From: Clostridiales bacterium | GTDB lineage: Bacteria; Bacillota; Clostridia; Oscillospirales; Oscillospiraceae | Assembly (NCBI GenBank): GCA_021200895.1 | Contig: JAJQFX010000176.1 | Coordinates: 1 to 14,668, forward strand | DNA: 14,668 nucleotides | Direction: 5' to 3' | Part shown: in pieces, positions 1 to 7,567 of the stretch | Layout of the letters: each line of letters begins with the position of its first letter | Numbering within the stretch: position 1 is the stretch's first letter | Notes under the pieces: generated by a model | What the model was told of the DNA's origin: nothing | What the model saw: only the letters and a program-made list of their open reading frames with translations | The model's database searches: none | Translations under genes and position numbers: made by a program

Positions 1-2
1 CC

Positions 3-2903
3 AACGAACAGGCCAGAACCCAACGCCTGACCGCTGCCGACCTGATTACCGCAGTCTTTCCGGAGCAGGCGGGCCAGGGTGCGCTGGATGCGGAGTTCCT
101 CGCCGCCGACCGGCAGAGCGCCGTAGGCGTTTCCGGCCTGCCCTTTGAGGCCCCCATCTGCGCCTATCTGCTGAATCAGCCCGACATCGCCGCCTATCTG
201 GGCCGGTTTGCGGGTAGTCAGCTGCTGTGGCTGGAGGGGGAGACCCTCTGCCATCAGACCGAGGATGGCCTCCATGCCGTCCCCCAGGACGTGGCCGAGG
301 CGGTGAAAGCGGTGCTGCACCGGGTGCTGACCAGCCCCGGCAAGCTGAATGACAGCGGCGAACTGCTGCTGGACCTGAAAACCTACCCCGTCGGCCCCCA
401 CTACCCGGTGAATCTGCTGCTGGGCAATCGGGCGGGATACCCTTACCCCCTCTGCACCACCCCCAAGAGCGTGCTGGATGCCCTGGGCCGGGGCTCCTTC
501 CGGGCCACTGGCGGGCAGCAGGTGCTGGCCACCCGCTGCGTTCTGCCCCTGGAGGAGAACGGCGAACCGGCCAACCGGCAATTCTACCTGGTGGAGGACG
601 GCAGGCAGATCTTCTACTCCGCCGACGTGTGGGACAATGTGGCCTCCGCCAGCTGCTGCCACTCCCAGAACCGCACCGTCATCACCTATCAGACGGAGTG
701 CGGCCTGGAGATTCGCCGCACCATCTTCATCCTCCCCCAGGAGGACGGGATGCCCAACGCCGTGGAGGCCCAGCGGGTGGAGATCGTCAACCGCTCCGGC
801 CGGACGCGGCGGCTGAAAATCGTGATGACCGGGATGTTCGGCATTGCGGGCCCCATGACCATCGCCAACGACGTGGTGTATGCCAACGTGGTCGTTGAGA
901 GCGAGGTCTTTTACCAGGACGGCCGCCCCGCTGCCCTGACCCTCCATCAGAACCCCCAGGAGTGCGCCGGGGAGAAGCGCTTCGCCGCCCTCCTGTGCAA
1001 CGGGGAGACGCTGGACGAGTTCTGCGTCAGCCTGCCTGACTTCGTGGGCAGCGGCACCCTGGCCCGTCCGGAGCTGGTGGCCCACCTGCCCAGCCGGTAC
1101 AACCGGAAGATGGCCCCCTTCTTCGCCATGGGCAAGTCCTTCACCGTCCAGGACGGGGAGACCGCCGTGGTGGACGAATTTGTGGGCATGATGGAGACGG
1201 AGGAGGCCGTGAACGCCCCCTTCGACAGCGCCCTCCACTGCCTCCTGGAGCAGTACCGCGACCCCGCCGCCCTGAACCGCACCCTGCAAACCGTGGTGGA
1301 CTTCTGGAACCGATACCCCTCCTACCTGGTGCCGGAGACGGAGGACAGCCAGTTTAACGCCTATGTGGGCCACAATCTCCCCTTCCAGGTGCTGTATCAG
1401 ACCTACGTCTCCCGGGCCTTTGCCTGGACGCAGAAGTCCTATCGGGAGACCGGCTTCCGGGAGATTCAGGACATTTACGCCTCCATGTACTACCTCAGCG
1501 CCATCGGGGAGAACGACCTCATCAAGGATTTGATTTCCAACTGGGTGCGCAATGTGTTCCCCATGGGCTATGCCTATCACAACTTCACCTTCGCCGGCAA
1601 GGAGCCGGGGGACTGCTCTGACGACCAGCTCTGGCTGGTGCAGGCGGTGTACCGCTATGTGGAGCTGACCGGCGACAGCGCCTTCCTCCTGGAGGAGTTC
1701 CCCATGGCCGGAGAACAGGGGGGCAGCCGTCCCCTGTGGGAGACGCTGATGGCCATTCTGACCTACAGCGGGAAAATCTCCGTGGGCAGGGACGGCCTGC
1801 CCCTGCTGGACAAGGCGGACTGGAACGATACCCTCCGGCTGGATCCGGTGGTGCTGAAAGGCCCCGAAAAGGAGGCCCTCTACCGGAAGCAGCTGGCGGA
1901 GCGCGGGCAGGAGTACGGCGTCCCCTTCGAGAACACTATGAGCGAGAGCGTGATGAACGCCTGCCTGCTGAAAATCGCCGCCGACGAGGTGGCGGAGATG
2001 GCCCCGCTGGTGGGGAAGGAGGCCGACGGCGCGCTGGCGGCGGAGGTGTCCGCCCAGACCGCCCAGGCCATGCAGGCTCACGCCTGGAAGGGCGACTTCT
2101 TCGCCCGCTGCCTCATCAATGATGACCGGGAGGGCGGCTACACCTACCTGGGCGCCCAGGGGGACAATTTGGCCCTGGAGCCGGAGATGGACGGCACCTA
2201 CTTCCTGAACTCCTACAGCTGGCCCATTCTGGCGGGCGTGGCCACGGAGGAGCAGGTCGCCACTATGCTGGAGCGGGTACAGACCTACCTGAAAACCGAC
2301 GCCGGGCTGAAGCTCTGCACCCTGGTGGCCTATGACCGGCTGGGGGTGGAGACGGGCACCGCCCTGTACTTCCCCGGCGACCGGGAGAACGGCGGCGTGT
2401 TCAAGCACGCGGCCATGATGGCTACGGTGGCCTCCCTGAAGGCGGCCAAGTGGGTGAAGGACCCCGCCCTGGCCCGTCAGCTGGCGGAGCTGGCCTTCTT
2501 TATGATCGACAAGACCCTCCCCTATAAGACCATGGAGGACCCCTTCCGCCGGAAGGGCAACCCCCGGTTCTGCACGCAGTACAATAACAGCGAGACGGGG
2601 GAGAACATCGGCCCCATGCTCTCCGGCACGGCCTCCTGGCTGACGCTGGCGGTGTACGAATCCCTGGGCGTGGAGGTGACCGGCGACAGCCTGCACCTGT
2701 CCCCCCTCCTCCAGCCCGGCACAACGGGGCTGCGCTACACCATAAACCTGTTACAAACCACGACGATGGTCGAAATAGTAAGCGATGGCACGCGGTTCCG
2801 CACGGGGCCGGAGACGGAATATCTGCTGGACGGCGCACCTGCCGGGCAGACGGTCCCCCTCCTCCGGGATGGCGGCACACACCGGATACTGATCCGGCTG
2901 TGA
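3..2903 (+). CDS. GH94 family glycoside phosphorylase, 5'-truncated by the window edge
   Basis: Phosphorylase expected to cleave a beta-glucosidic bond with inorganic phosphate, releasing glucose 1-phosphate in the cytoplasm. The frame is open from base 3 with no ATG before 291, so the gene starts left of the window. A GTG at 291 opens nothing new: the residues before it read as continuous protein. 966 residues are visible. GH94 marks (numbered from base 3) are a G-D-C-S-D-D-Q-L-W-L segment near 536-545, the catalytic acid Asp606 in A-D-W-N-D, an E-N-G-G-V-F-K-H segment with His802, and G-T-A-S-W with Thr876. The last two correspond to the phosphate-binding His and Thr of characterised GH94 enzymes, favouring a phosphorylase over a hydrolase. 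The order is N-terminal beta-sandwich, helical barrel, C-terminal beta cap. At over 966 residues it exceeds cellobiose phosphorylases (about 800) and matches cellodextrin (about 980) or 1,2-beta-oligoglucan phosphorylases (about 1,100). Family is firm, substrate open. Confidence 0.88.
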   Translation, partial: NEQARTQRLTAADLITAVFPEQAGQGALDAEFLAADRQSAVGVSGLPFEAPICAYLLNQPDIAAYLGRFAGSQLLWLEGETLCHQTEDGLHAVPQDVAEAVKAVLHRVLTSPGKLNDSGELLLDLKTYPVGPHYPVNLLLGNRAGYPYPLCTTPKSVLDALGRGSFRATGGQQVLATRCVLPLEENGEPANRQFYLVEDGRQIFYSADVWDNVASASCCHSQNRTVITYQTECGLEIRRTIFILPQEDGMPNAVEAQRVEIVNRSGRTRRLKIVMTGMFGIAGPMTIANDVVYANVVVESEVFYQDGRPAALTLHQNPQECAGEKRFAALLCNGETLDEFCVSLPDFVGSGTLARPELVAHLPSRYNRKMAPFFAMGKSFTVQDGETAVVDEFVGMMETEEAVNAPFDSALHCLLEQYRDPAALNRTLQTVVDFWNRYPSYLVPETEDSQFNAYVGHNLPFQVLYQTYVSRAFAWTQKSYRETGFREIQDIYASMYYLSAIGENDLIKDLISNWVRNVFPMGYAYHNFTFAGKEPGDCSDDQLWLVQAVYRYVELTGDSAFLLEEFPMAGEQGGSRPLWETLMAILTYSGKISVGRDGLPLLDKADWNDTLRLDPVVLKGPEKEALYRKQLAERGQEYGVPFENTMSESVMNACLLKIAADEVAEMAPLVGKEADGALAAEVSAQTAQAMQAHAWKGDFFARCLINDDREGGYTYLGAQGDNLALEPEMDGTYFLNSYSWPILAGVATEEQVATMLERVQTYLKTDAGLKLCTLVAYDRLGVETGTALYFPGDRENGGVFKHAAMMATVASLKAAKWVKDPALARQLAELAFFMIDKTLPYKTMEDPFRRKGNPRFCTQYNNSETGENIGPMLSGTASWLTLAVYESLGVEVTGDSLHLSPLLQPGTTGLRYTINLLQTTTMVEIVSDGTRFRTGPETEYLLDGAPAGQTVPLLRDGGTHRILIRL

Positions 2904-2919
2904 CTCGAGGCTTGTGAGG

Positions 2920-2939
2920 CCGGGCGCAGAAGCGTCCGG
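2920..2939 (+). repeat. Hairpin after the GH94 gene
   Basis: CCGGGCGC, loop AGAA, GCGTCCGG: an 8-bp stem with one G-T pair, 16 bases after the GH94 stop codon. No T-run follows, so it is not a canonical intrinsic terminator. It may protect the 3' end of the message or slow readthrough into the transporter genes. Confidence 0.4.
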
Positions 2940-3013
2940 GAACATAGAAAGGAGGCGGGAGCGCGAGCGTTGCCTGTTGGCGGCAGCACGGCGGAAATTT
3001 TTCACCCAAAAAG

Positions 3014-3025
3014 GAAAACGTTTTC
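3014..3025. promoter_or_regulatory. cre-like / LacI-family operator palindrome
   Basis: GAAAACGTTTTC is a perfect 12-bp palindrome with the central CG typical of LacI/GalR-family operators. Extended to 14 bases it reads GGAAAACGTTTTCG. This matches the CcpA cre consensus TGWAANCGNTNWCA at every position except the outermost two. It lies 70 bases before the first permease start, in the gap between the GH94 gene and the transporter, as expected for carbon-catabolite control or a local LacI-type regulator. I see no convincing -35/-10 pair beside it, so the promoter it would control is not placed. Confidence 0.6.
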
Positions 3026-3045
3026 GCTCCGCTGCGGTATCGCAC

Positions 3046-3065
3046 CCGGAGGCCTGGCCCTCCGG
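3046..3065 (+). repeat. Leader hairpin before the first permease
   Basis: CCGGAGG, 6-base loop, CCTCCGG: a perfect 7-bp stem ending 17 bases before the permease ribosome binding site (AGGAGG at 3083-3088). There is no T-run. It would sit in the 5' untranslated leader if transcription starts near the operator, and could affect translation or message stability. This may be chance in GC-rich DNA. Confidence 0.3.
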
Positions 3066-3094
3066 CTGAAAAATGTAAAGATAGGAGGAAATCC

Positions 3095-4561
3095 ATGACA
3101 AGAACTATCACAAACGCCAGGGAGAGCGGGGAGAGATCCGGCAGTAAACTCATGGTGCTGAATCGGGTCGTCATCATCCTGGCCTGCGCGGCCACGTTCT
3201 TCCCGGGCCTGTACCCTGGCCGCGTCACTACGGAGATCAGCCGTAACACCTCGCTTCTGACGGCCAGCATCTCCTACGATTCCCTGGTGAGCAACATCTC
3301 CCGGGCCCTGAAAAAGGGCTGGGTCAGTGCCTCCACCTTCCAGCTCCTGATGGTAGCCAGCATCATCGTCCTGGTGGGCATCATCCTCTGCGCCATCGGC
3401 GGCTGTATGTCGGTGGGCAATCACCGGATGCGCTATGTGGGCATCCGCTTCCCCATCATCGGCTCCGTGGTGATGGCGGTGGGGCTGGTGTGCATCTATG
3501 TGTGCCACGGCCAAATCGTGGCCGCGGATACGGAAAAGGTGCCCGCCAACTTCCCGGTGGGCTTCATCGTCTTTGCCGTGATGGCAGTGCTGATTTTGCT
3601 GACCAGCCTGGCGGAGCTGCGCATCGTCCTTCCGCTGAAGAGCGACCTGGAGCCGAAGATGCAGATGGGGGAGAAGTATCACCTCTTCCTGCTGTTCCTT
3701 CCCATCCTGGCTCTGGTCTTCGCATTTTCCTATCTGCCCCTGTGGGGCTGGCGGTACGCCTTCTTTGACTACTCCGCCGGCGGCACGCTGTCGATGGACA
3801 ACTTCGTGGGCTTCAAGTGGTTCACCTATCTGTTCCAGAACAGCGCCACCCGCTCCGACCTGTTCCGGGTCATCAAGAACACCCTGGCGCTGTCCGGCAT
3901 CGGCATCGTCACCAGCTGGCTGCCCATGATTTTCGCCATCTTCCTGACGCAAATCAACAGCAAGGGCTTCCGCCGCGTCGTCCAGACCTGCACCACCATC
4001 CCCAACTTCCTGGGCTGGGTCATTGTCTACGCTGTGGCCCTGGCCATCTTCTCCACTGACGGCTTTATCAACAGCTTCCTGAGCAACGTGCTGGGCATCG
4101 CCTCCAGCACCAACTACCTGATGAACTCCAGCCATATGTGGCTGAAAATGTGGTTGTGGGGTACCTGGAAGGGGCTGGGCTGGAGCGCCATCATCTACAT
4201 CTCCTCCATCACCGGCATCGACCCGACGCTGTATGAGGCGGCCACGATGGACGGCGCAGGCCGGTTCGCCAAGATTTGGTATGTGACCATTCCTCAGCTG
4301 GCCCCCACCTTCTTCGTCCTGCTGCTGATGAGCATTGCCAACGTCCTCTCCAACGGCCTGGATCAGTACCTGGTTTTCTCCAACGCGGCCAACATGAGCG
4401 CCGTCGAGGTGCTGGATTTGTACGTTTACAACCTGGGTATCGGCAACGGGCAGATCCCCCTGTCCACCGTCGTGGGTATGTTCAAGTCGGTCATCAGCGT
4501 GACCCTGCTGTTTGCCGCCAATGGAGTTTCCAAGAGGCTCCGCGGCGAGAGCATCATTTAA
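3095..4561 (+). CDS. Sugar ABC transporter permease, LplB/YteP type, with N-terminal membrane extension
   Basis: One of two membrane subunits of a CUT1-type oligosaccharide importer. The start is ATG 3095, with AGGAGG at 3083-3088 and a 6-base spacer. Residues from about 192 on are the usual permease: a Y-H-L-F-L-L-F-L-P helix, S-Y-L-P-L-W-G-W, then the BPD_transp_1 region with the ATPase-docking EAA motif at 381-400 (E-A-A-T-M-D-G-A-G-R...I-P-Q-L). Usual LplB-type permeases are about 300-320 residues; this one is 488. The extra 190 residues carry four likely membrane helices (about 22-40, 83-103, 119-138, 153-172), with a Ser/Thr/Asn-rich loop of some 42 residues between the first two. Its stop overlaps the ribosome binding site of the next permease, so the two are translationally linked. 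Family is certain; the role of the extension is unknown. Confidence 0.93.
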   Translation: MTRTITNARESGERSGSKLMVLNRVVIILACAATFFPGLYPGRVTTEISRNTSLLTASISYDSLVSNISRALKKGWVSASTFQLLMVASIIVLVGIILCAIGGCMSVGNHRMRYVGIRFPIIGSVVMAVGLVCIYVCHGQIVAADTEKVPANFPVGFIVFAVMAVLILLTSLAELRIVLPLKSDLEPKMQMGEKYHLFLLFLPILALVFAFSYLPLWGWRYAFFDYSAGGTLSMDNFVGFKWFTYLFQNSATRSDLFRVIKNTLALSGIGIVTSWLPMIFAIFLTQINSKGFRRVVQTCTTIPNFLGWVIVYAVALAIFSTDGFINSFLSNVLGIASSTNYLMNSSHMWLKMWLWGTWKGLGWSAIIYISSITGIDPTLYEAATMDGAGRFAKIWYVTIPQLAPTFFVLLLMSIANVLSNGLDQYLVFSNAANMSAVEVLDLYVYNLGIGNGQIPLSTVVGMFKSVISVTLLFAANGVSKRLRGESII

Positions 4562-4567
4562 GGAGGT
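4561..4567 (+). promoter_or_regulatory. Ribosome binding site that fixes the second permease start
   Basis: AGGAGGT begins on the last base of the preceding stop codon and sits 5 bases before ATG 4573. It rules out the much longer reading from ATG 4276, which lies inside the first permease gene. Termination and re-initiation here would keep the two permeases in equal amounts. Confidence 0.85.
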
Positions 4568-4572
4568 GCATC

Positions 4573-5508
4573 ATGGCTGTAGCAAACAAGAAATGCCGCC
4601 CAAAGATGACGGCCTTTGGTATTCAGTACCGCATGACGGCTGGAGACTATGTGTTTAATGTCCTCAACGTCACCTTCTTCGTGCTGTTTACCTTCATCTG
4701 CATCTTCCCGTTCTACTATCTGTTCATCAACACCATCTCGGACAATGACCTGGTGGGTATGAACATGATTACCCTGATACCCAAGGGTATCCACTTCTCC
4801 AACTACATCGCCCTGAGGGACGTGCAGGACTTCGGCCAGTCCGTCATTATCACGGTGAGCCGTACCATCCTGGGTACCGCTCTGATGGTGCTGGCCTCCG
4901 CCTATGCCGGCTACCTGACCACCCGGCAGCTCATGTGGAAGCGCAGCTTCTGGTATCGGGCGATGGTCATCACCATGTACTTCAACGCGGGCATGATCCC
5001 CACCTACCTGAATATGATGAGCCTGGGCCTGACGGACAACTATCTGGGCTACATCATTCCCGGCATCGTGGCGCCCTACAACATCATCCTGGTCAAGACC
5101 TACATCGAGTCCATCCCCGGTGAACTGGAGGAGAGCGCCGAGATAGACGGCGCGACGGTGATGCAGACGTTTACGAAAATCGCCCTGCCCCTGTCCAAGC
5201 CCATCCTGGCCACCATCGCCGTGTTCGGCGCGGTGGGCAACTGGAACTCCCTGCAGGACTCCCTGATTTACATGGCCAACAGCCCCAGCCTGTACACCAT
5301 GCAGCACCGGCTGTACATCTATCTGAACAGCTCCTCCAACTTGGCCCAGGCCATGCAGTCCGGCACAGCGGTCACCTCCGGTATGCTGAACAACAAGGTC
5401 ATCAAGTACACCATCTCTATGGTCACTGTCATCCCCATTGCGCTGGTCTACCCCTTCATGCAGAGATACTTTGAAGAAGGCATTATGATGGGCGCAGTGA
5501 AAGGATAA
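4573..5508 (+). CDS. Sugar ABC transporter permease, LplC/YtcP type
   Basis: Second membrane subunit of the importer, 311 residues, normal for the family. The start at ATG 4573 is chosen from the strong ribosome binding site just upstream; upstream in-frame residues (Arg/Gln/His-rich) are out-of-frame readings of the first permease. After a short basic N-terminus, a first helix (about 28-52) contains F-I-C-I-F-P-F-Y-Y-L, typical of MalG-like subunits. The EAA motif lies at about 186-210 (E-E-S-A-E-I-D-G-A-T...A-L-P-L-S-K-P) and contacts the ATPase. The C-terminal Y-F-E-E-G-I-M-M-G-A-V-K-G is the characteristic LplC/YtcP ending. There are about six helices. No ATP-binding subunit is encoded nearby, as usual for this family, which borrows an MsmX/MsiK-type ATPase. 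It lies 11 bases after the first permease and 21 before the binding-protein gene. Confidence 0.95.
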   Translation: MAVANKKCRPKMTAFGIQYRMTAGDYVFNVLNVTFFVLFTFICIFPFYYLFINTISDNDLVGMNMITLIPKGIHFSNYIALRDVQDFGQSVIITVSRTILGTALMVLASAYAGYLTTRQLMWKRSFWYRAMVITMYFNAGMIPTYLNMMSLGLTDNYLGYIIPGIVAPYNIILVKTYIESIPGELEESAEIDGATVMQTFTKIALPLSKPILATIAVFGAVGNWNSLQDSLIYMANSPSLYTMQHRLYIYLNSSSNLAQAMQSGTAVTSGMLNNKVIKYTISMVTVIPIALVYPFMQRYFEEGIMMGAVKG

Positions 5509-5513
5509 AATGA

Positions 5514-5521
5514 AAGGATGT
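5514..5521 (+). promoter_or_regulatory. Ribosome binding site that fixes the binding-protein start
   Basis: AAGGATGT matches 7 of 8 bases of AAGGAGGT and lies 8 bases before ATG 5530. The alternative ATG at 5518 falls inside this site with no room for ribosome spacing, so 5530 is preferred. Confidence 0.7.
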
Positions 5522-5529
5522 GCAAAAAC

Positions 5530-7413
5530 ATGAAAAACGTAAGAAAACCCATCGCACTGCTGCTCTGCATCGCTATGGCGCTGGCGACCCTCACCGGCTG
5601 CGGCGGCGGCTCTGACAGCTCCAGCGGCACCGACAGCTCCGGCGACGCTTCCAGCGCCTCCAGCGCTGACGCCTCCGCCTCCAGCTCCGACGCGGAATCC
5701 TCCGGCGCCTCCAGCGCTGACGCCTCCGCCTCCAGCTCCGACGCGGAATCCTCCGGCGCCGGCACCGAAAGCGAAAGCCTCCCCTATGGCAGCGACGAGC
5801 GTGAGCCGGTCACCCTGACCGCGTTCAGCCAGCTGGCTAACTGGAGCGGCAACCAGGGCGGCTGGAGCGCTACCCTGCTGAAGGATATGTTCAACGTAGA
5901 GCTGGTCATCATCCCCGATACCAACGGCGCTTACTCCACCCGTATGGAGAGCGGCGACCTGGGCGACATCGTGGCCTTCGGCAGCAACGGCAGCGACTAT
6001 TCCGACGCCGTCAACGCCGGGCTGCTGTTCGACTGGGAGGACGAGGATTTGCTGCTGAACTACGGCCAGGACATCCTCGCCAACTGCGCCACCGCCCTGG
6101 AGGCCAACCGTGAGCTGAACGAGGACGGGGCCATCTACGGCATCGGCCACGCCTACGCCTCCTCTGACGAGGAGCACGCCAGCTTCTTCTACACCTGGGA
6201 CATCCGCTGGGATCTCTACAAGGAGCTGGGCTATCCTGAGGTCAACGACCTGGACGACCTGGTAGACCTGTTCGTGCAGATGAAGGAGCTGGAGCCCACT
6301 GACGACGCCGGCAACCCCACCTATGCTGTCAGCTCCTTCCCCGACTGGGACGGCAACATGGTCATGTACGTCAAGAGCCTGGCCTCTGCCTACTACGGCT
6401 ATGACGAGTTGGCCCTGGGCCTGTACGACTCCGAGACTGGCGAGTTCCACGACGCCCTGGAAGAGGACGGCCCCTATCTGACCGCTCTGAAGTTCTTCAA
6501 CGACCTGTATCAGGAGGGCCTGCTGGACCCCGACTCCATGACCCAGACCTACGACCAGGTGATCGCCAAGATTCAGCGCGGTGGCACCTTCTTCTCCATC
6601 TTTGACTACATGGGCTCCGCCGCCTATAACACCGACGCCCACACCTCCGAGGGCAAGTACATGGCCAGCCTCCAGCCCACTGAGGCCACCAACATCTGCT
6701 ACGGCCTGAGCACCTACGGCGGCAGCCGTATCTGGGCTATCGGCGCCAACTGCGACGAGCCGGAGCGTGCCATGGAAATCATCAACTGGCTCTACACCAA
6801 CGACGGCGCTATGACCACCTGGTACGGCATCCGCGGCCTGATGTGGGACTATGATGAGGACGGCTACACCTACTTCACCGAGCTGGGCCAGGCCTGCCAT
6901 GACGACTCCACCTATGACCTGACCGGCGTGGAGTGGACCTCCCCCTACACCGGCGAGACCTACACTCTGGACGGCACCTTCAACGACGGCATGATTCAGA
7001 TCAACAACACCACCTGGGACCAGTCCGCTGAGAACACCGATTCTGTGGAGGGCGAGAGCTTCTACTACAGCGATTGGGCTTCCCAGATCGGCGATGCCAA
7101 GAGCGAGATCGAGCAGGATTGGCGTGACTACACCGGCACCACCCAGAACCAGGAGTATCTGGACGCCCAGAACTATGCCATCATCCCCTCCACCAACTAT
7201 TCCGAGAGCACCCGTGAGCCCGAGCTGGACGTGATTTGGAGCCAGGTCACCACCGCCGTCAAGAACGGTTCCTGGAACGCCATCTATGCCAGCAGCGATG
7301 AGGAGTTTGACTCCATCGTGGCTCAGATGATTTCCGACTGCGAATCCTACGGTTATGACCAGTGCATCGAGTGGTGCGAGAACGAAGCCGCCACCCGTTA
7401 TGCCCTCCAGTAA
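5530..7413 (+). CDS. Sugar ABC transporter substrate-binding lipoprotein, LplA/YtcQ type
   Basis: Extracellular, membrane-anchored binding protein that captures the oligosaccharide for the two permeases. With ATG 5530 the protein is 627 residues (ATG 5518 would add four). A lipoprotein signal is clear: basic N-V-R-K-P, hydrophobic 8-21, lipobox L-T-G-C with the lipidated Cys24. Residues 25-82 form a Ser/Ala/Asp/Gly-rich, probably disordered linker containing an exact 17-residue duplication (43-59 and 60-76). The mature domain from about 85 is a large family-1 type binding protein, very acidic and rich in Trp/Tyr, as expected for a sugar-stacking site. An internal segment such as N-W-L-Y-T-N-D-G-A-M-T-T-W-Y-G-I-R-G is typical of the LplA group. 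Length is normal for LplA/YtcQ (500-600) plus the long linker. The gene is followed by two strong palindromes that may favour its higher expression. The ligand cannot be read from sequence. Confidence 0.93.
   Translation: MKNVRKPIALLLCIAMALATLTGCGGGSDSSSGTDSSGDASSASSADASASSSDAESSGASSADASASSSDAESSGAGTESESLPYGSDEREPVTLTAFSQLANWSGNQGGWSATLLKDMFNVELVIIPDTNGAYSTRMESGDLGDIVAFGSNGSDYSDAVNAGLLFDWEDEDLLLNYGQDILANCATALEANRELNEDGAIYGIGHAYASSDEEHASFFYTWDIRWDLYKELGYPEVNDLDDLVDLFVQMKELEPTDDAGNPTYAVSSFPDWDGNMVMYVKSLASAYYGYDELALGLYDSETGEFHDALEEDGPYLTALKFFNDLYQEGLLDPDSMTQTYDQVIAKIQRGGTFFSIFDYMGSAAYNTDAHTSEGKYMASLQPTEATNICYGLSTYGGSRIWAIGANCDEPERAMEIINWLYTNDGAMTTWYGIRGLMWDYDEDGYTYFTELGQACHDDSTYDLTGVEWTSPYTGETYTLDGTFNDGMIQINNTTWDQSAENTDSVEGESFYYSDWASQIGDAKSEIEQDWRDYTGTTQNQEYLDAQNYAIIPSTNYSESTREPELDVIWSQVTTAVKNGSWNAIYASSDEEFDSIVAQMISDCESYGYDQCIEWCENEAATRYALQ
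5656..5757 (+). repeat. Perfect 51-bp tandem duplication in the binding-protein linker
   Basis: Copies at 5656-5706 and 5707-5757 are identical base for base. The match continues two bases to the left and three to the right, a tract of 5654-5760. Each copy encodes ASSADASASSSDAESSG. Because 51 is divisible by three, adding or losing a copy keeps the frame and changes linker length by 17 residues. Identity at every third codon position points to a recent slippage or unequal-exchange event. Confidence 0.97.
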
Positions 7414-7455
7414 CCCGACCCAGTCCATCAGCGGAAGCTGAAACGCCAGAACACT

Positions 7456-7485
7456 GGCAGACAGCGGCCATGGCCGCTGTCTGCC
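7456..7485. repeat. Perfect 30-bp palindrome, first of an overlapping pair
   Basis: Bases 7456-7470 (GGCAGACAGCGGCCA) are the exact reverse complement of 7471-7485, with no spacer; the centre is CCATGG. As RNA it would fold into a stem of about 13 bp closed by a short loop, 42 bases after the binding-protein stop codon. No T-run follows, so it is not a standard intrinsic terminator. A 3'-end barrier that protects the upstream message, as known for malE-malF type spacers, is the likely role. Confidence 0.9.
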
Positions 7486-7517
7486 CCCGGAGGGTGCATA
7501 TGCACCCTCCGGGGGCA
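7482..7517. repeat. Perfect 36-bp palindrome, second of an overlapping pair
   Basis: Bases 7482-7499 (TGCCCCCGGAGGGTGCAT) are the exact reverse complement of 7500-7517; the centre is CATATG. It shares TGCC (7482-7485) with the first palindrome, so the two full RNA hairpins compete for those four bases and would stack end to end. It is followed by CAATCCCAACG-type sequence rather than a T-run. It lies 38 bases before the ribosome binding site of the YesL-family gene. Confidence 0.9.
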
Positions 7518-7567
7518 ATCCCAACGATACACCACATGATAAACCCTCAAACGTCAGGAGGTTCCCT

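Noticed and set aside
2970..3098. Short frame TTG 2970 to TGA 3098 (42 codons) overlapping the permease ATG, with AAAGGAGG upstream at 2948-2955
   Set aside because: The spacer from AAAGGAGG to the TTG is 14 bases, too long, and the frame runs through the operator and the leader hairpin. No recognisable peptide; probably an open frame by chance.
4276..4572. Upstream extension of the second permease to ATG 4276
   Set aside because: It overlaps the first permease, reads as out-of-frame Arg/Gln/His-rich sequence and lacks a ribosome binding site, whereas ATG 4573 has a perfect one.
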